Source: Streptomyces platensis (lineage in GTDB: Bacteria; Actinomycetota; Actinomycetes; Streptomycetales; Streptomycetaceae). Taken from it: 64,000 nucleotides of DNA. Positions 43,413 through 52,044 of the stretch are shown in pieces. Below the pieces are notes generated by a model. That model was not told where the DNA came from and searched no databases. It worked only from the letters and a program-made list of their open reading frames with translations. Positions within the stretch are counted from its first letter, which is position 1. Each line of letters begins with the position of its first letter. The stretch lies in contig NZ_CP023691.1 of assembly GCF_008704855.1 (NCBI RefSeq), forward strand, positions 7,378,001 through 7,442,000. The letters are read 5' to 3'. The translations under genes and the position numbers were made by a program.

Positions 43413-43490
43413 CCACGCGGCTCCGGGCCGGTGCCGGGGCGGTTCCCGGCGATCGGCGCCGCCACGGCCGCCGGCTGAGACACCCCGAGG

Positions 43491-43526
43491 CGGTGACCGA
43501 TCACCGCCGGCGGTGCCCGATCATGG
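43491..43526. repeat. Two direct copies of CGGTGNCCGATCA spaced 20 bp, upstream of uvrA2
   Basis: Copy 1 (43491-43506) is the perfect dyad CGGTGA-CCGA-TCACCG. Copy 2 (43511-43526) reads CGGTGCCCGATCATGG and ends 4 bp before the ATG at 43531. A spacing of two helical turns is typical of paired operator sites, and occupancy would block translation or transcription start. Confidence 0.5.
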
Positions 43527-43530
43527 AGGG

Positions 43531-45984
43531 ATGGCCGACTCGTATGTACGGGTGCGCGGCGCCCGTGAGCACAACCTCCGCACCATCGATGTGGACATCC
43601 CGAGGGACGCGCTGGTCGCGTTCACCGGGGTGTCCGGATCGGGCAAGTCCTCCCTCGCCTTCGGCACCCTCTACGCCGAGGCGCAGCGCCGCTACTTCGA
43701 GTCGGTGGCCCCCTACGCCCGGCGGCTGATCCACCAGGTCGGCGCGCCCAAGGTCGAGGACATCACCGGACTGCCGCCCGCCGTCGCCCTGGAACAGCGG
43801 CGCTCCGCGCCCACCTCCCGCTCCTCGGTCGGCACCGTCACCACCCTCTCCAACACCCTGCGGATGCTCTTCTCCCGCGCCGGCGACTACCCGGAGGGCA
43901 CGGCGGAACGGCTCGACTCCGACGCCTTCTCGCCCAACACGGCGGCCGGGGCCTGCCCGGAGTGCCACGGCCTGGGCACCGTCCACCGCGTCACGGAGCA
44001 GTCCCTCGTGCCCGACCCGGCGCTCTCCATCGGGGAGGGCGCCATCGCCGCCTGGCCCGGCGCCTGGCAGGGCAAGAACCTCCGCGACATCCTCGCGGCC
44101 CTCGGCCATGACATCGACCGGCCGTGGCGCGAGCTGCCGCAGGCCGACCGGGACTGGATCCTGTTCACCGACGAACAGCCCGTCGTCACCGTCCACCCCG
44201 TACGCGACGTGGGCCGCATCCAACGCCCCTACAAGGGCCAGTACATGAGCGCCCGGCGCTATGTGCTGCACACCTTCGCCGACTCCAAGAGCGAGACGCT
44301 GCGCAAGCGCGTCCAGGGGTTCATGGTCGCCGAGCCCTGCCCGGTGTGCGCCGGGCGGCGGCTGCGCCCCGAGGCGCTGGCCGTGACGTTCGAGGGCCAG
44401 GACATCGCCACCCTCGCCGGGATGCCGCTCGGCGCCCTCGCCGAGCTGCTGCGCCCCACCGCCGCACGGGCCGACGACGAGGTGGCCCCCACACTGGCCC
44501 GCGACCTGGTGGCCCGCATCGAGGTGCTCACCGAACTCGGGCTGGGCTACCTCAGCATGGACCGGCCCTCGCCCACCCTGTCCGCCGGTGAACTCCAGCG
44601 GCTGCGGCTGGCCACCCAGCTGCGCTCCGGCCTCTTCGGCGTCGTCTACGTCCTGGACGAGCCGTCCGCCGGCCTGCACCCGGCCGATACGGAGGCCCTG
44701 CTCACGGTGCTCGGCCGGCTCAAGGAAGCGGGCAACTCGCTGTTCGTCGTCGAGCACGACATGGACGTGGTGCGGCGCGCCGACTGGATCGTGGACATCG
44801 GCCCGCGCGCCGGGGAACACGGCGGTCAGGTGCTGCACAGCGGGCCGGTCGCCGGGCTCGCGGACGCCACCGCCTCGGCCACCCGCCGCTTCCTCTTCGA
44901 CACCGCACCGCCCGCCGCGCGCACGGTACGCCGCCCCGCGGGCACCCTCACGCTGCGCGGCGTCAGCCTGCACAATCTGCGCGGTCTGGACGCCGTCTTC
45001 CCGCTCGGCGTCTTCACCGCCGTCACCGGCGTCTCGGGGTCGGGCAAATCGACGCTGGTCACCCGGGTGCTCGCGGAGGCCGTGCGGGAGCACGTCGGCG
45101 AGGGGGCGCCCGAGGCGGGCGAGGAGGCGGCCGAGGCCGGGCCGATGGCCCGCGCACAACTCGCCGGCGCCGAGGGCCTGGCGGCGATCGACCGGCTGGT
45201 GCGCGTCGACCAGAAGCCGATCGGCCGGACCCCGCGCTCCAACCTCGCCACCTACACCGGCCTCTTCGACGCCGTACGCAAGGTCTTCGCCGCCACCGAC
45301 GCGGCCCGCGCCCGCGGATACACCGCCGGACGGTTCTCCTTCAACGTCACCGGCGGCCGCTGCGAGACGTGCCAGGGCGAGGGCTTCGTCGCCGTCGAAC
45401 TGCTCTTCCTGCCCGGTACGTACGCGCCCTGCACCGCCTGCCACGGCGCCCGCTACAACCCCGAAACCCTGGAGATCACCTACCGTGACCGCACCGTCGC
45501 CGAGGTCCTCGCGATGACCGTGGACACGGCCGCGGACTTCCTCGCCGACATCCCGGCCGCCGCCCGCAGTCTGCGCACCCTCCAGGAAGTGGGCCTGGGC
45601 TATCTGCGGCTCGGCCAGCCCGCCACCGAGCTGTCCGGCGGCGAGGCCCAGCGCATCAAGCTCGCCACCGAACTCCAGCGGACCCGCCGCGGCCACACCC
45701 TCTACCTCCTCGACGAGCCCACCACCGGCCTCCACCCCGCCGACACCGAGGTGCTGCTGCGCCAGCTGCACGGTCTGGTCGACGCCGGCCACACCGTGGT
45801 GGTCGTCGAGCACGACATGGGGGTGGTGGCCGGCGCCGACCATGTCATCGACCTCGGTCCCGGCGGTGGCGCGGACGGCGGCCGGATCGTGGCGACGGGC
45901 ACCCCGGCCGAGGTCGCGGACGCGCCCGGGAGCCGGACCGCCCCCTACCTGGCCCGGCGGAGGGCGCGGCCGGACGCTTGTTGA
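43531..45984 (+). CDS. UvrA2-type ABC ATPase (excinuclease A paralog)
   Basis: An 817-aa tandem ABC ATPase. Both Walker A motifs (GVSGSGKSSLAFG and GVSGSGKSTLVTR), both signatures (LSAGELQRLRLA, LSGGEAQRIKLA) and both Walker B segments (VYVLDEPSAGLHP, LYLLDEPTTGLHP) are intact. Zinc-finger cysteines appear in CPECHG/CPVCAG and CETCQG/CTACHG. True UvrA has about 950 aa; the shorter length and missing UvrB-binding region mark the UvrA2 class, linked to resistance to DNA-binding drugs. A GTG at 43513 is an alternative start; GGAGGG directly abuts the ATG. Confidence 0.88.
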   Translation: MADSYVRVRGAREHNLRTIDVDIPRDALVAFTGVSGSGKSSLAFGTLYAEAQRRYFESVAPYARRLIHQVGAPKVEDITGLPPAVALEQRRSAPTSRSSVGTVTTLSNTLRMLFSRAGDYPEGTAERLDSDAFSPNTAAGACPECHGLGTVHRVTEQSLVPDPALSIGEGAIAAWPGAWQGKNLRDILAALGHDIDRPWRELPQADRDWILFTDEQPVVTVHPVRDVGRIQRPYKGQYMSARRYVLHTFADSKSETLRKRVQGFMVAEPCPVCAGRRLRPEALAVTFEGQDIATLAGMPLGALAELLRPTAARADDEVAPTLARDLVARIEVLTELGLGYLSMDRPSPTLSAGELQRLRLATQLRSGLFGVVYVLDEPSAGLHPADTEALLTVLGRLKEAGNSLFVVEHDMDVVRRADWIVDIGPRAGEHGGQVLHSGPVAGLADATASATRRFLFDTAPPAARTVRRPAGTLTLRGVSLHNLRGLDAVFPLGVFTAVTGVSGSGKSTLVTRVLAEAVREHVGEGAPEAGEEAAEAGPMARAQLAGAEGLAAIDRLVRVDQKPIGRTPRSNLATYTGLFDAVRKVFAATDAARARGYTAGRFSFNVTGGRCETCQGEGFVAVELLFLPGTYAPCTACHGARYNPETLEITYRDRTVAEVLAMTVDTAADFLADIPAAARSLRTLQEVGLGYLRLGQPATELSGGEAQRIKLATELQRTRRGHTLYLLDEPTTGLHPADTEVLLRQLHGLVDAGHTVVVVEHDMGVVAGADHVIDLGPGGGADGGRIVATGTPAEVADAPGSRTAPYLARRRARPDAC

Positions 45985-46066
45985 CGGTCCGCTAATGTAC
46001 GCAGGTCAGATCACCAGGTATCACCACCGCGCAGCACTGCGCAGCACCACGAAGGGGGCACCTCAC

Positions 46067-46279
46067 ATGGCAGACATGGAGAAGGCCAGGGCGGCGTTCG
46101 ACCGGTTCGACGCGGACGGCGACGGCCAGGTCACGCCGGAGGAGTTCAAGCACGCGATGGCCGAGATGGGCGACCCGTTCGTCACCGGCCCGGTCGCCGA
46201 GGCGGTCATCAAGGCCAAGGACACCGACAGCGACGGCCGGATGTCCTTCGACGAGTTCTGGCAGGCCCTTCAGGCCTGA
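46067..46279 (+). CDS. Small EF-hand calcium-binding protein
   Basis: A 70-aa calmodulin-like protein with two canonical loops: D15-A-D17-G-D19-G-Q21 ... E26 and D52-T-D54-S-D56-G-R58 ... E63. Each has the expected Glu at position 12. No signal, so it is cytoplasmic. Small EF-hand proteins of this kind are frequent in Streptomyces and serve as calcium sensors or buffers. GGGGG precedes the ATG. Confidence 0.9.
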   Translation: MADMEKARAAFDRFDADGDGQVTPEEFKHAMAEMGDPFVTGPVAEAVIKAKDTDSDGRMSFDEFWQALQA

Positions 46280-46288
46280 CCCGCCCGC

Positions 46289-47248
46289 TCACACCCCCTT
46301 CGCTTCCCGTTCGCCCGCGGCCGCGCGCAGCGCCGCCAGCCCGCGGGCGACCGGGGGCCGGCGCTCACTGCCGCGCCGCACGGCCGCCAGGAACCGCCGT
46401 ACCGGGAGCGGCTCGCCGCGCAGCGGCACCCGTACGACCGGGCAGCGCTCCGGCACCGGCGCCAGCCTCGGTATCAGACAGATCCCGAAGCCGTGCGCGA
46501 CCAGGGCGGCGACCGCGTACCAGTCCACCGCGTCATGGCGCACCCGCGGGGTGAAGCCCGCCGAGGCACACGCGGTCAACAGCAGCTGATGCTGATCGGC
46601 CGGATCCCCGGCACGAATCCAGCTCTCCCCGGCCGCCTCCGCCAGCGTCACGCCGTGCGCCACCCGCCCCGCGAACCGGTGCCCGGCCGGCACCAACAGG
46701 TCCTGCGGCTCCTCCAGCACCGGCCGCTGGGTGAAGCGCGCATCGTCCGACGGCGGCAGCTCCCGGTCCGCACGCCGAGAGCCCGGGGGAGGGCCGCCCG
46801 GCGCCGGAATCACCACGGCGATATCCGCCCGGCCGGTCAGCAGCAGCTCGAAGCGGTTCTCGCCCGGGTCCTCGCCGATCTCCACCGCCAGCCGCGGCAG
46901 CTCCTCGCGCAGCCGCGCCACCGCCGGTGCGATCACCCCGGCGATCGCCGTCGCCACCCCCGTGATCCGCAGCCGCCCGGCCACCCCGTCCCCGTATCCC
47001 GCGAGATCCGCACGGGCCTCCTCCCAGCGCGCGAACAGCGCATCGGCGTGCTCGACCAGCGCCAACGCCGCCGGAGTCAGGCGTACGTTGCGGCCGGCCG
47101 GCTCCAGGAGCTCCAGCCCCAGCCGGGCCGACAGCTGCCGCAGCTGCTGGGAGACCGTCGACGGGGTCAGATGCAGCGCCTCGGCGGTCGCGGTGACGGT
47201 GCCCCGCTGATGCAGGACGCGCAGGGTCTGTAACCGGGGATCGATCAT
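46289..47248 (-). CDS. LysR family transcriptional regulator
   Basis: A 319-aa LTTR: N-terminal winged helix (LRVLHQRGTVTATAEALHLTPSTVSQQLRQL), linker helix and a periplasmic-binding-protein-like effector domain. The sequence belongs to the group with T-V-S-Q-Q-L in the recognition helix. It is divergent from a LysE-type exporter gene, the classic arrangement in which the regulator activates export of an amino acid. A dyad in the shared region supports this. Confidence 0.87.
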   Translation of the reverse strand: MIDPRLQTLRVLHQRGTVTATAEALHLTPSTVSQQLRQLSARLGLELLEPAGRNVRLTPAALALVEHADALFARWEEARADLAGYGDGVAGRLRITGVATAIAGVIAPAVARLREELPRLAVEIGEDPGENRFELLLTGRADIAVVIPAPGGPPPGSRRADRELPPSDDARFTQRPVLEEPQDLLVPAGHRFAGRVAHGVTLAEAAGESWIRAGDPADQHQLLLTACASAGFTPRVRHDAVDWYAVAALVAHGFGICLIPRLAPVPERCPVVRVPLRGEPLPVRRFLAAVRRGSERRPPVARGLAALRAAAGEREAKGV

Positions 47249-47296
47249 GCGGGGAAAGCGTAGACGCCCGACCCCCGCTCCCACCGTGCGGAGATG

Positions 47297-47314
47297 CCAC
47301 ACGGTTCGCTGTGG
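47297..47314. promoter_or_regulatory. CCACA-N8-TGTGG dyad between LysR and LysE genes
   Basis: Perfect 5-bp arms (47297-47301, 47310-47314) lie 48 bp from each gene start. This length and position fit an LTTR binding site. Confidence 0.45.
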
Positions 47315-47361
47315 AAACTTTCGATGGACCCACCACATGCGCCCGCCCGAAGGTGGACGGC

Positions 47362-48000
47362 ATGACCGAGATCCTGACCGATGCCTTTCTGCCGGGCCTG
47401 TGGGCGGGCTATGCGCTGGCCGTTCCCGTCGGCGCGCTGGCCGTACTGCTGGTGAGCGTGACCGCCCGGACCTCGTTCCGGGTCGGTGCCTCGGCCGCGC
47501 TCGGGGTGGCGACCGCCGACGGCCTCTACGCGCTGGCCGCGGTGGCCGGCGGCGCCGCCCTCTCCCGTGCGCTCGCCCCCGTCGCGGTCCCGCTGCGCGA
47601 GCTCGCCGCCGTCGTCCTGCTCGCCATGGCGCTCCGGACCGCCGTACGGGCCCTGCGCCACCGCGGCGAGGAAGAAGGCCCGGAACGGGACGTCCTGGGA
47701 CGCCCCGGCCGGGCCTATCTCGCCTTCCTGGGGCTGACGTTGATCAACCCCTGGGCGATTCTCTACTTCTCCGCGCTGGTGCTGGCCGGTGGCGCGGACG
47801 CCCTGGGTGACGGCGCCGCCGGCCCCGCCGCCTTCGTGGCGGCCGTGCTCACCGCCTCCGTGAGCTGGCAACTGCTCCTGGCCGCGGGCGGAACCGTGCT
47901 GGGCAGGACGCTGACCGGCCCACGGGGGCGCGTCGTCACCGCGCTGCTCTCCGCCGTGGTCATCTCAGCCCTAGCGGCCGGACTGCTGCTGCGCGGCTGA
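47362..48000 (+). CDS. LysE family amino acid exporter
   Basis: A 212-aa membrane protein with about six hydrophobic segments. Family features: GLWAGYALAVPVGALAVLLVS with the conserved first helix, GVATADGLYALAAVAGGAAL and LGLTLINPWAILYFSAL with the NP motif. GAAGGTGGA precedes the ATG. Probably exports a basic or neutral amino acid. The last 30 bp overlap the end of the convergent GH92 gene. Confidence 0.85.
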   Translation: MTEILTDAFLPGLWAGYALAVPVGALAVLLVSVTARTSFRVGASAALGVATADGLYALAAVAGGAALSRALAPVAVPLRELAAVVLLAMALRTAVRALRHRGEEEGPERDVLGRPGRAYLAFLGLTLINPWAILYFSALVLAGGADALGDGAAGPAAFVAAVLTASVSWQLLLAAGGTVLGRTLTGPRGRVVTALLSAVVISALAAGLLLRG

Positions 48001-50349
48001 GGCGGTGCCCACCGGCGGCGGCGCGGCCTGGTCACCGGTACCCCAGCCGGACGGCTTGGGTCCCACGGTGAAGGCCAGTTCACCACCCGAGCGCAGATCC
48101 TCGGTGGTGAGGTAGGTCCGGTCGTGGCCGGCGCCGTCCAGCCGGACCGACTGCACATAGCGGTCGGTGGCGGAGGTGCCGGGCGCCGTGACCGTGAAGT
48201 GCCCTGACGGGTAGTAGCGCCGGTCCAGCGTCAGATCCACCCGGTCGAAGACCGGGGTGCTCAGCCCCCAGCTGTCGGTGCCCGGCTGCACCGGGAACAC
48301 CCCGATCGAGGAGAGCACCATCCACGCCGACATCGTCCCCAGATCGTCGTTCCCGGTCATCCCGGACGGCGCATCGGTGAACAGGGTCAGCGCCGCATGC
48401 ACCACATCCGTCGTCTTCCAAGGGCGGCCGGTGGAGAGATAGGTGTACGGCGCGATCAGATCCGGCTCGTTCTGCGGGTTGTACTTGTCGGCGTTGTAGT
48501 AGTCGTAGGGCCCGTTGACCCACACCTCGCGGGCCGTTTTCTCCGGGTCCTTCAGCAGCTTCTGGTAGGCGAAGAACGCATCCAGGCGCTCATCGGCCTG
48601 GTCCCTGCCGCCGATCAGCCGCAGCATCCCCGGCAGATCCTGCGGCACCAGCCACTGGTACTGCCAGGACGTGCCCTCGTGGAAACCCTCGCTCTTGGCC
48701 GGGTCGGCCGGGCCGGTGAAGGCACCCTGCGCGTCGCGGGCCCGGAAGAAGCCGGTCGAACCGTCGAAGATCTTGCGGTAGTTCTGGGCGCGGGCCGCAT
48801 ACCGGTCGGCGTCCTTGCCGTGCCCCAGGTCGCGCGCCATCTGGGCCAGCATCGCATCCGACAGGGCGTATTCGAGGGTCGCCGACGCACCGTGGTCGAA
48901 GTCGGAGTCGCCGGGCTTGGTGTGCGGACGGCCCTTGACGTACGGGGCGAAGCCGGCCTTCAGGTAGGGCGCGTTGGCCTCCCGGCCCACGGCCGGCGAA
49001 TCGGCCGGTGGCACTCCGTCGGCGTTCTTCTTCAGCGCCGCGTACGCCTCCTCCTCATGGCCCCGCAACAGCCCCTGCTGATAGGCGTTGGTCAGGAACG
49101 GGGTGACCGGATCGCCGGTCATGATGTTCGTCTCGACCGTTCCGTAACCCCACTTGGGCAGCCAGCCGCTCTCCTTGGCGATCCGCAGCACCGACACCGC
49201 CATATCGCGCGACTCACCCGGCGCCAGCAGCGCCAGCAGCTGCGCCTGGGTGCGATAGGTGTCCCACAACGACCAGTTCTGGTAGTACGTGAAGCCCTCG
49301 GCACGGTGGGTCCGCTGGTCCCAGCCCGTATAGCGGCCGTCCACGTCGCTGCCGATGTTCGGCGCGAGGAAGGACCGGTAGAGCGAGGAGTAGAAGGTCC
49401 GGCGCAGTGTCCGGTCGCCGCCCCGGGCCTTCACCAGCCCCAGTCGCCGTTCCCAGGCGCTGTCGGCCGCGGCCTTCGTACGGTCGAAGGAACTGCCGCC
49501 CTCGGCCCGCAGATTGCGGGCGGCGCCCGCCGCGTCCACATAGCTGAGGGCCGTGGTCGCCTCGACGGTACGGTCCGTGCGGGTGTCGAAGCGGGCGTAG
49601 GCCCCGTGCCGACCGGTGGCGGTGGACTCCTTGGACCCGGCCGTCACCTTGTCGCCGTCCCAGGTCCCGTACGACGTGAACGGCCGGTCGAAGCGGGTGA
49701 TCGTGTAGACGGTGTACGGCTTGGTGTCCTGGCAGAAGCCACGGCCGGTGATAGCGGTGCGGATGGTGCGGGAGTCCAGTACCTCGACCCGGGTCGAGAC
49801 CGTCTTGTGCAGCGACTGGCCCGTATTGAGCAGCACATTGGCCTTGTCGGTGGCCGGGAAGGTGTAGCGCTGCTTCCCGGTGCGGGCGGTCGCGGTGAGC
49901 TCGGCGGTGATCCCGCCGTAGGACGTCAGGCCGACGCGGTAATAGCCGGGCCGGGCCGATTCGTCGTCGTGGCGGTAGCCGGCCGCGTACTTCGCATAGT
50001 CGGTCTCGGTGATGTCGCCCGTGGTGGGCAGTACCGGCAGATCACCGCCGAGCCCGCAGCCCACACCCGAGATGTGCACCGAACTGAAGCCGCGGATGTG
50101 GTCGTCGTCGTAGCCGTAGCCGGTGGTGTGCCCGGTGTCCGGGGAGAGCTGCACCATGCCGAACGGTACGGCGGCGCCCGGGTAGGTGTTGCCGTCCTTC
50201 TGGCTGCCGATGAACGGGTTGACCAGGTCGGTGAGCGGGCCGCCGGGCGGCTCGGCCTGCGCGGCGGGGACCGCGAGCACGCTCCCGATGAGCGCGGCCG
50301 CCAGCACCGCGCCCGCGGTACGCAGCCGGGTACGACTGAGCCATGGCAT
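47971..50349 (-). CDS. Secreted GH92 alpha-1,2-mannosidase
   Basis: A 792-aa protein with a signal peptide (RTAGAVLAAALIGSVLAVPAAQA). The GH92 hallmarks are DLVNPFIGSQKDGNTYPGA at the start, PFGMVQLSPDTGHTTGYGYDDDHIRGFSSVHISGVGC in parts, YTYWSLWDTYRT-like YYQNWSLWDTYRTQAQLL, GFHEGTSWQYQW and GNDDLGTMSAWMVLSSIG. These calcium-dependent enzymes trim alpha-mannans. GGAGGT lies 9 nt before the ATG. It overlaps the LysE gene by 30 bp at the 3' ends. A 115-bp relic of a second 3' end lies at 50550-50664. Confidence 0.9.
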   Translation of the reverse strand: MPWLSRTRLRTAGAVLAAALIGSVLAVPAAQAEPPGGPLTDLVNPFIGSQKDGNTYPGAAVPFGMVQLSPDTGHTTGYGYDDDHIRGFSSVHISGVGCGLGGDLPVLPTTGDITETDYAKYAAGYRHDDESARPGYYRVGLTSYGGITAELTATARTGKQRYTFPATDKANVLLNTGQSLHKTVSTRVEVLDSRTIRTAITGRGFCQDTKPYTVYTITRFDRPFTSYGTWDGDKVTAGSKESTATGRHGAYARFDTRTDRTVEATTALSYVDAAGAARNLRAEGGSSFDRTKAAADSAWERRLGLVKARGGDRTLRRTFYSSLYRSFLAPNIGSDVDGRYTGWDQRTHRAEGFTYYQNWSLWDTYRTQAQLLALLAPGESRDMAVSVLRIAKESGWLPKWGYGTVETNIMTGDPVTPFLTNAYQQGLLRGHEEEAYAALKKNADGVPPADSPAVGREANAPYLKAGFAPYVKGRPHTKPGDSDFDHGASATLEYALSDAMLAQMARDLGHGKDADRYAARAQNYRKIFDGSTGFFRARDAQGAFTGPADPAKSEGFHEGTSWQYQWLVPQDLPGMLRLIGGRDQADERLDAFFAYQKLLKDPEKTAREVWVNGPYDYYNADKYNPQNEPDLIAPYTYLSTGRPWKTTDVVHAALTLFTDAPSGMTGNDDLGTMSAWMVLSSIGVFPVQPGTDSWGLSTPVFDRVDLTLDRRYYPSGHFTVTAPGTSATDRYVQSVRLDGAGHDRTYLTTEDLRSGGELAFTVGPKPSGWGTGDQAAPPPVGTASAAQQQSGR

Positions 50350-50500
50350 GGATCCGGACCTCCGGGGGTTGGGTCGCCGGACTGCCGGCCGGCCCGTGCG
50401 GACGAGCACACACGGCCTGCACGGCCGACAACGTTGTCAGAGCGCGCTCATTCTTGGCGGCGGCCCACTGCGCGTCAAGAGGTGCCGCGGGAGTAACTCC

Positions 50501-50536
50501 GGTGCGCCCGGCTCCTGTCGAGGAGCCGGGCGCACC
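50501..50536 (-). terminator. Perfect 16-bp hairpin after the GH92 relic
   Basis: GGTGCGCCCGGCTCCT (50501-50516), loop GTCG, and the exact complement 50521-50536. It lies 13 bp past the 3' end of the minus-strand relic, as expected for the terminator of the lost gene. It may now end the SLOG transcript. Confidence 0.75.
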
Positions 50537-50549
50537 CTCCCGGGAGCGA

Positions 50550-50664
50550 ACGGTGAAGGCCAGTTCACGACCCGAGCGCGGATCCTCGGTTGGTGAGGTA
50601 GGTCAGGTCGTGGCCGGCGCAGTCCAGATGGACCGACTGCACAAAGCGGTCGGGGGCGGAGGTG
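50550..50664 (-). pseudogene. Relic of the 3' end of a second GH92 mannosidase gene
   Basis: This 115-bp stretch aligns with 48065-48178, the end of the intact GH92 gene, with about nine differences including one inserted T (about 92% identical by eye). It encodes a corrupted version of the segment DRYVQSVRLDGAGHDRTYLT. The insertion breaks the frame after that point. Similarity fades beyond 50664, where the rest of the copy is missing. Confidence 0.75.
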
Positions 50665-50702
50665 GGGGCGCAGGTGGTCGTCCTGATGCGGATGATGCGG
50701 CG

Positions 50703-51185
50703 CTAGGAGCCACGCCGGGCGTCCCTCGGCCAGATGACGTCCACCGGCACGCCAGCGCTGCGCGCTTGCTCGACTGTGTCCGCCGTGCCCCCGCCCTTCC
50801 CCGATGGCGGCGCGCCATCCCAGACGGCAACGAGCCGATCGGCGCGCTTCAGCAGCTCACCATTCGCTGCCTCATACGCCGCACGGTTTGCCGTGTCGTA
50901 GGGCATCGTGACCACCTCGGCCGCAGCCGCGAGGCGGTCGAATGCAGGAGCGTGATCGGGCTTGACCTTGGCCTGCCGGTAGTCCCGCGAGGGCAGGATG
51001 ACGACCAGTCGGCCGCCGGCCTCAACCACAGCTTCGGCAAACAGTGTGTCCGAACCACGCGCGAGGCAGGTGACGCCGACCAAATCGCCCTGGTGGTCGC
51101 GTAGCAGGTCTCTGAGTTCTTCCTGCACGAGCGGCACGGTGCTTTCCGCGAGGTCCATGTGGCCAGTCACGGCGATGGTGGTCAT
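50703..51185 (-). CDS. SLOG superfamily (LOG/DprA-like Rossmann fold) protein
   Basis: A 160-aa protein: IAVTGHMDLAEST at the N-terminus, GVTCLARGSDTLFAEAVVEAGGRLVVILPS in the centre (in parts: LARGSD, AEAV, LVVILP) and RLVAVWDG late. This alternation of strand and Gly/Ser-rich loop is that of SLOG domains, which bind or cleave nucleotides or nucleotide-derived signals. Specific activity unknown. AGGGAG precedes its ATG, which comes 14 nt after the stop of the truncated TPR regulator, so the two form one transcript. Confidence 0.7.
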   Translation of the reverse strand: MTTIAVTGHMDLAESTVPLVQEELRDLLRDHQGDLVGVTCLARGSDTLFAEAVVEAGGRLVVILPSRDYRQAKVKPDHAPAFDRLAAAAEVVTMPYDTANRAAYEAANGELLKRADRLVAVWDGAPPSGKGGGTADTVEQARSAGVPVDVIWPRDARRGS

Positions 51186-51199
51186 TCCCTTGCGTCTCC

Positions 51200-51937
51200 C
51201 TACCTTGCCAGCAGATCGCGGATCTTGTCCCGGGCCTCACGCACTGGCCCGGGTACGCCCTTGCCGACCGTATAGGGGTAGAGCTGCGCGAGCTGCTGCC
51301 GGACCCTCCCCGACTGGGTGCGCGCAGCAGCGCTCACCGCATGGTGCGTGGTCTCCGCGGCGCCGGTGACGTCACCCAGCAGAAAGCTGCACTCGGCCAA
51401 CCCGATCCAGTCGAGGGCGTGACTCCTGCCGGCGTCCGGTCCGCGTTGGGCGAGCGCCGCCAGGATCTCCTGCGATGCGGCCGCGGCGTGCTCGTGAGGA
51501 TCGGTGCGGGCAAGGTCCAGCCGTCCGCCGGTCACGCCGGCCAATTCGGCGGTGTCGAAGTAGTGGATCCAGTAGGGCTCTTCGACTCCGGCTGCTGACG
51601 ACAGGGCGTCTTCGGCGTGCCTGGTCGCTCGATGGAAGGCGGCATGTCGCCCCATCGCCGCGTAGGCCCACGCCTCGCGGGTGTGGAGCATCGCGCGCAG
51701 CCGCGGTCCTGCCGAGGTGCGGACGCCTTCCTGGGCGAGCCGGACCAGTTCGAGGGCGTCTTGTGGATGGTTGACGTACAGCATCTGCCGCGCCATGCCG
51801 GCCAACACGTTGGCCCCGAAGTGGGTGTCGCCGGCTGCGTGCGCGGCTCGGAGCGCCACGCGGTAGTAGTCCTGCGCCCGGCGCTGTTGTCCGGCATCCC
51901 ATGCCATGGTGGCGGCGCTGCCGGCGAGTTGTGCCAT
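51200..51937 (-). pseudogene. Truncated XRE/TPR-type regulator (C-terminal part only)
   Basis: The remaining 245 aa (from MAQLAGSAATMAWDAGQQ) match the C-terminal TPR-like half of a common Streptomyces regulator of about 400 aa: YYRVALRAAHAAGDTHFGANVLAGMARQ and REAWAYAAMGRHAAFHRATRHAEDAL (in parts). The N-terminal helix-turn-helix and the first repeats are missing; the reading frame upstream of the Met encodes nothing regulator-like. It may still be translated. It is coupled to the SLOG gene downstream and divergent from the TTA-containing gene. Confidence 0.55.
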
Positions 51938-51955
51938 AACCGCACCTATACCCCC

Positions 51956-51996
51956 GTCCCGGCCGAAACTCCTTGGCCGGACTGCTCGGCCGGGAC
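51956..51996. repeat. 11-bp inverted repeat in the divergent region
   Basis: GTCCCGGCCGA (51956-51966) and TCGGCCGGGAC (51986-51996) are exact inverted copies with a 19-nt centre. They lie between the truncated regulator and the GRDP-like gene, 48 bp before the ATG at 52045. They could be an operator or mark a rearrangement junction. Confidence 0.5.
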
Positions 51997-52044
51997 AGGG
52001 TTCGGCCTCCACAGCGAGGCATCGCACCTCATCCAAGGAGAACC

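Larger units (their letters stand above)
50350..50702. other. Intergenic region holding a GH92 relic and a hairpin
   Basis: 353 bp between the mannosidase start and the SLOG gene stop. It contains a hairpin (50501-50536) and the duplicated end of a GH92 gene (50550-50664). No intact gene seen. Confidence 0.65.
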
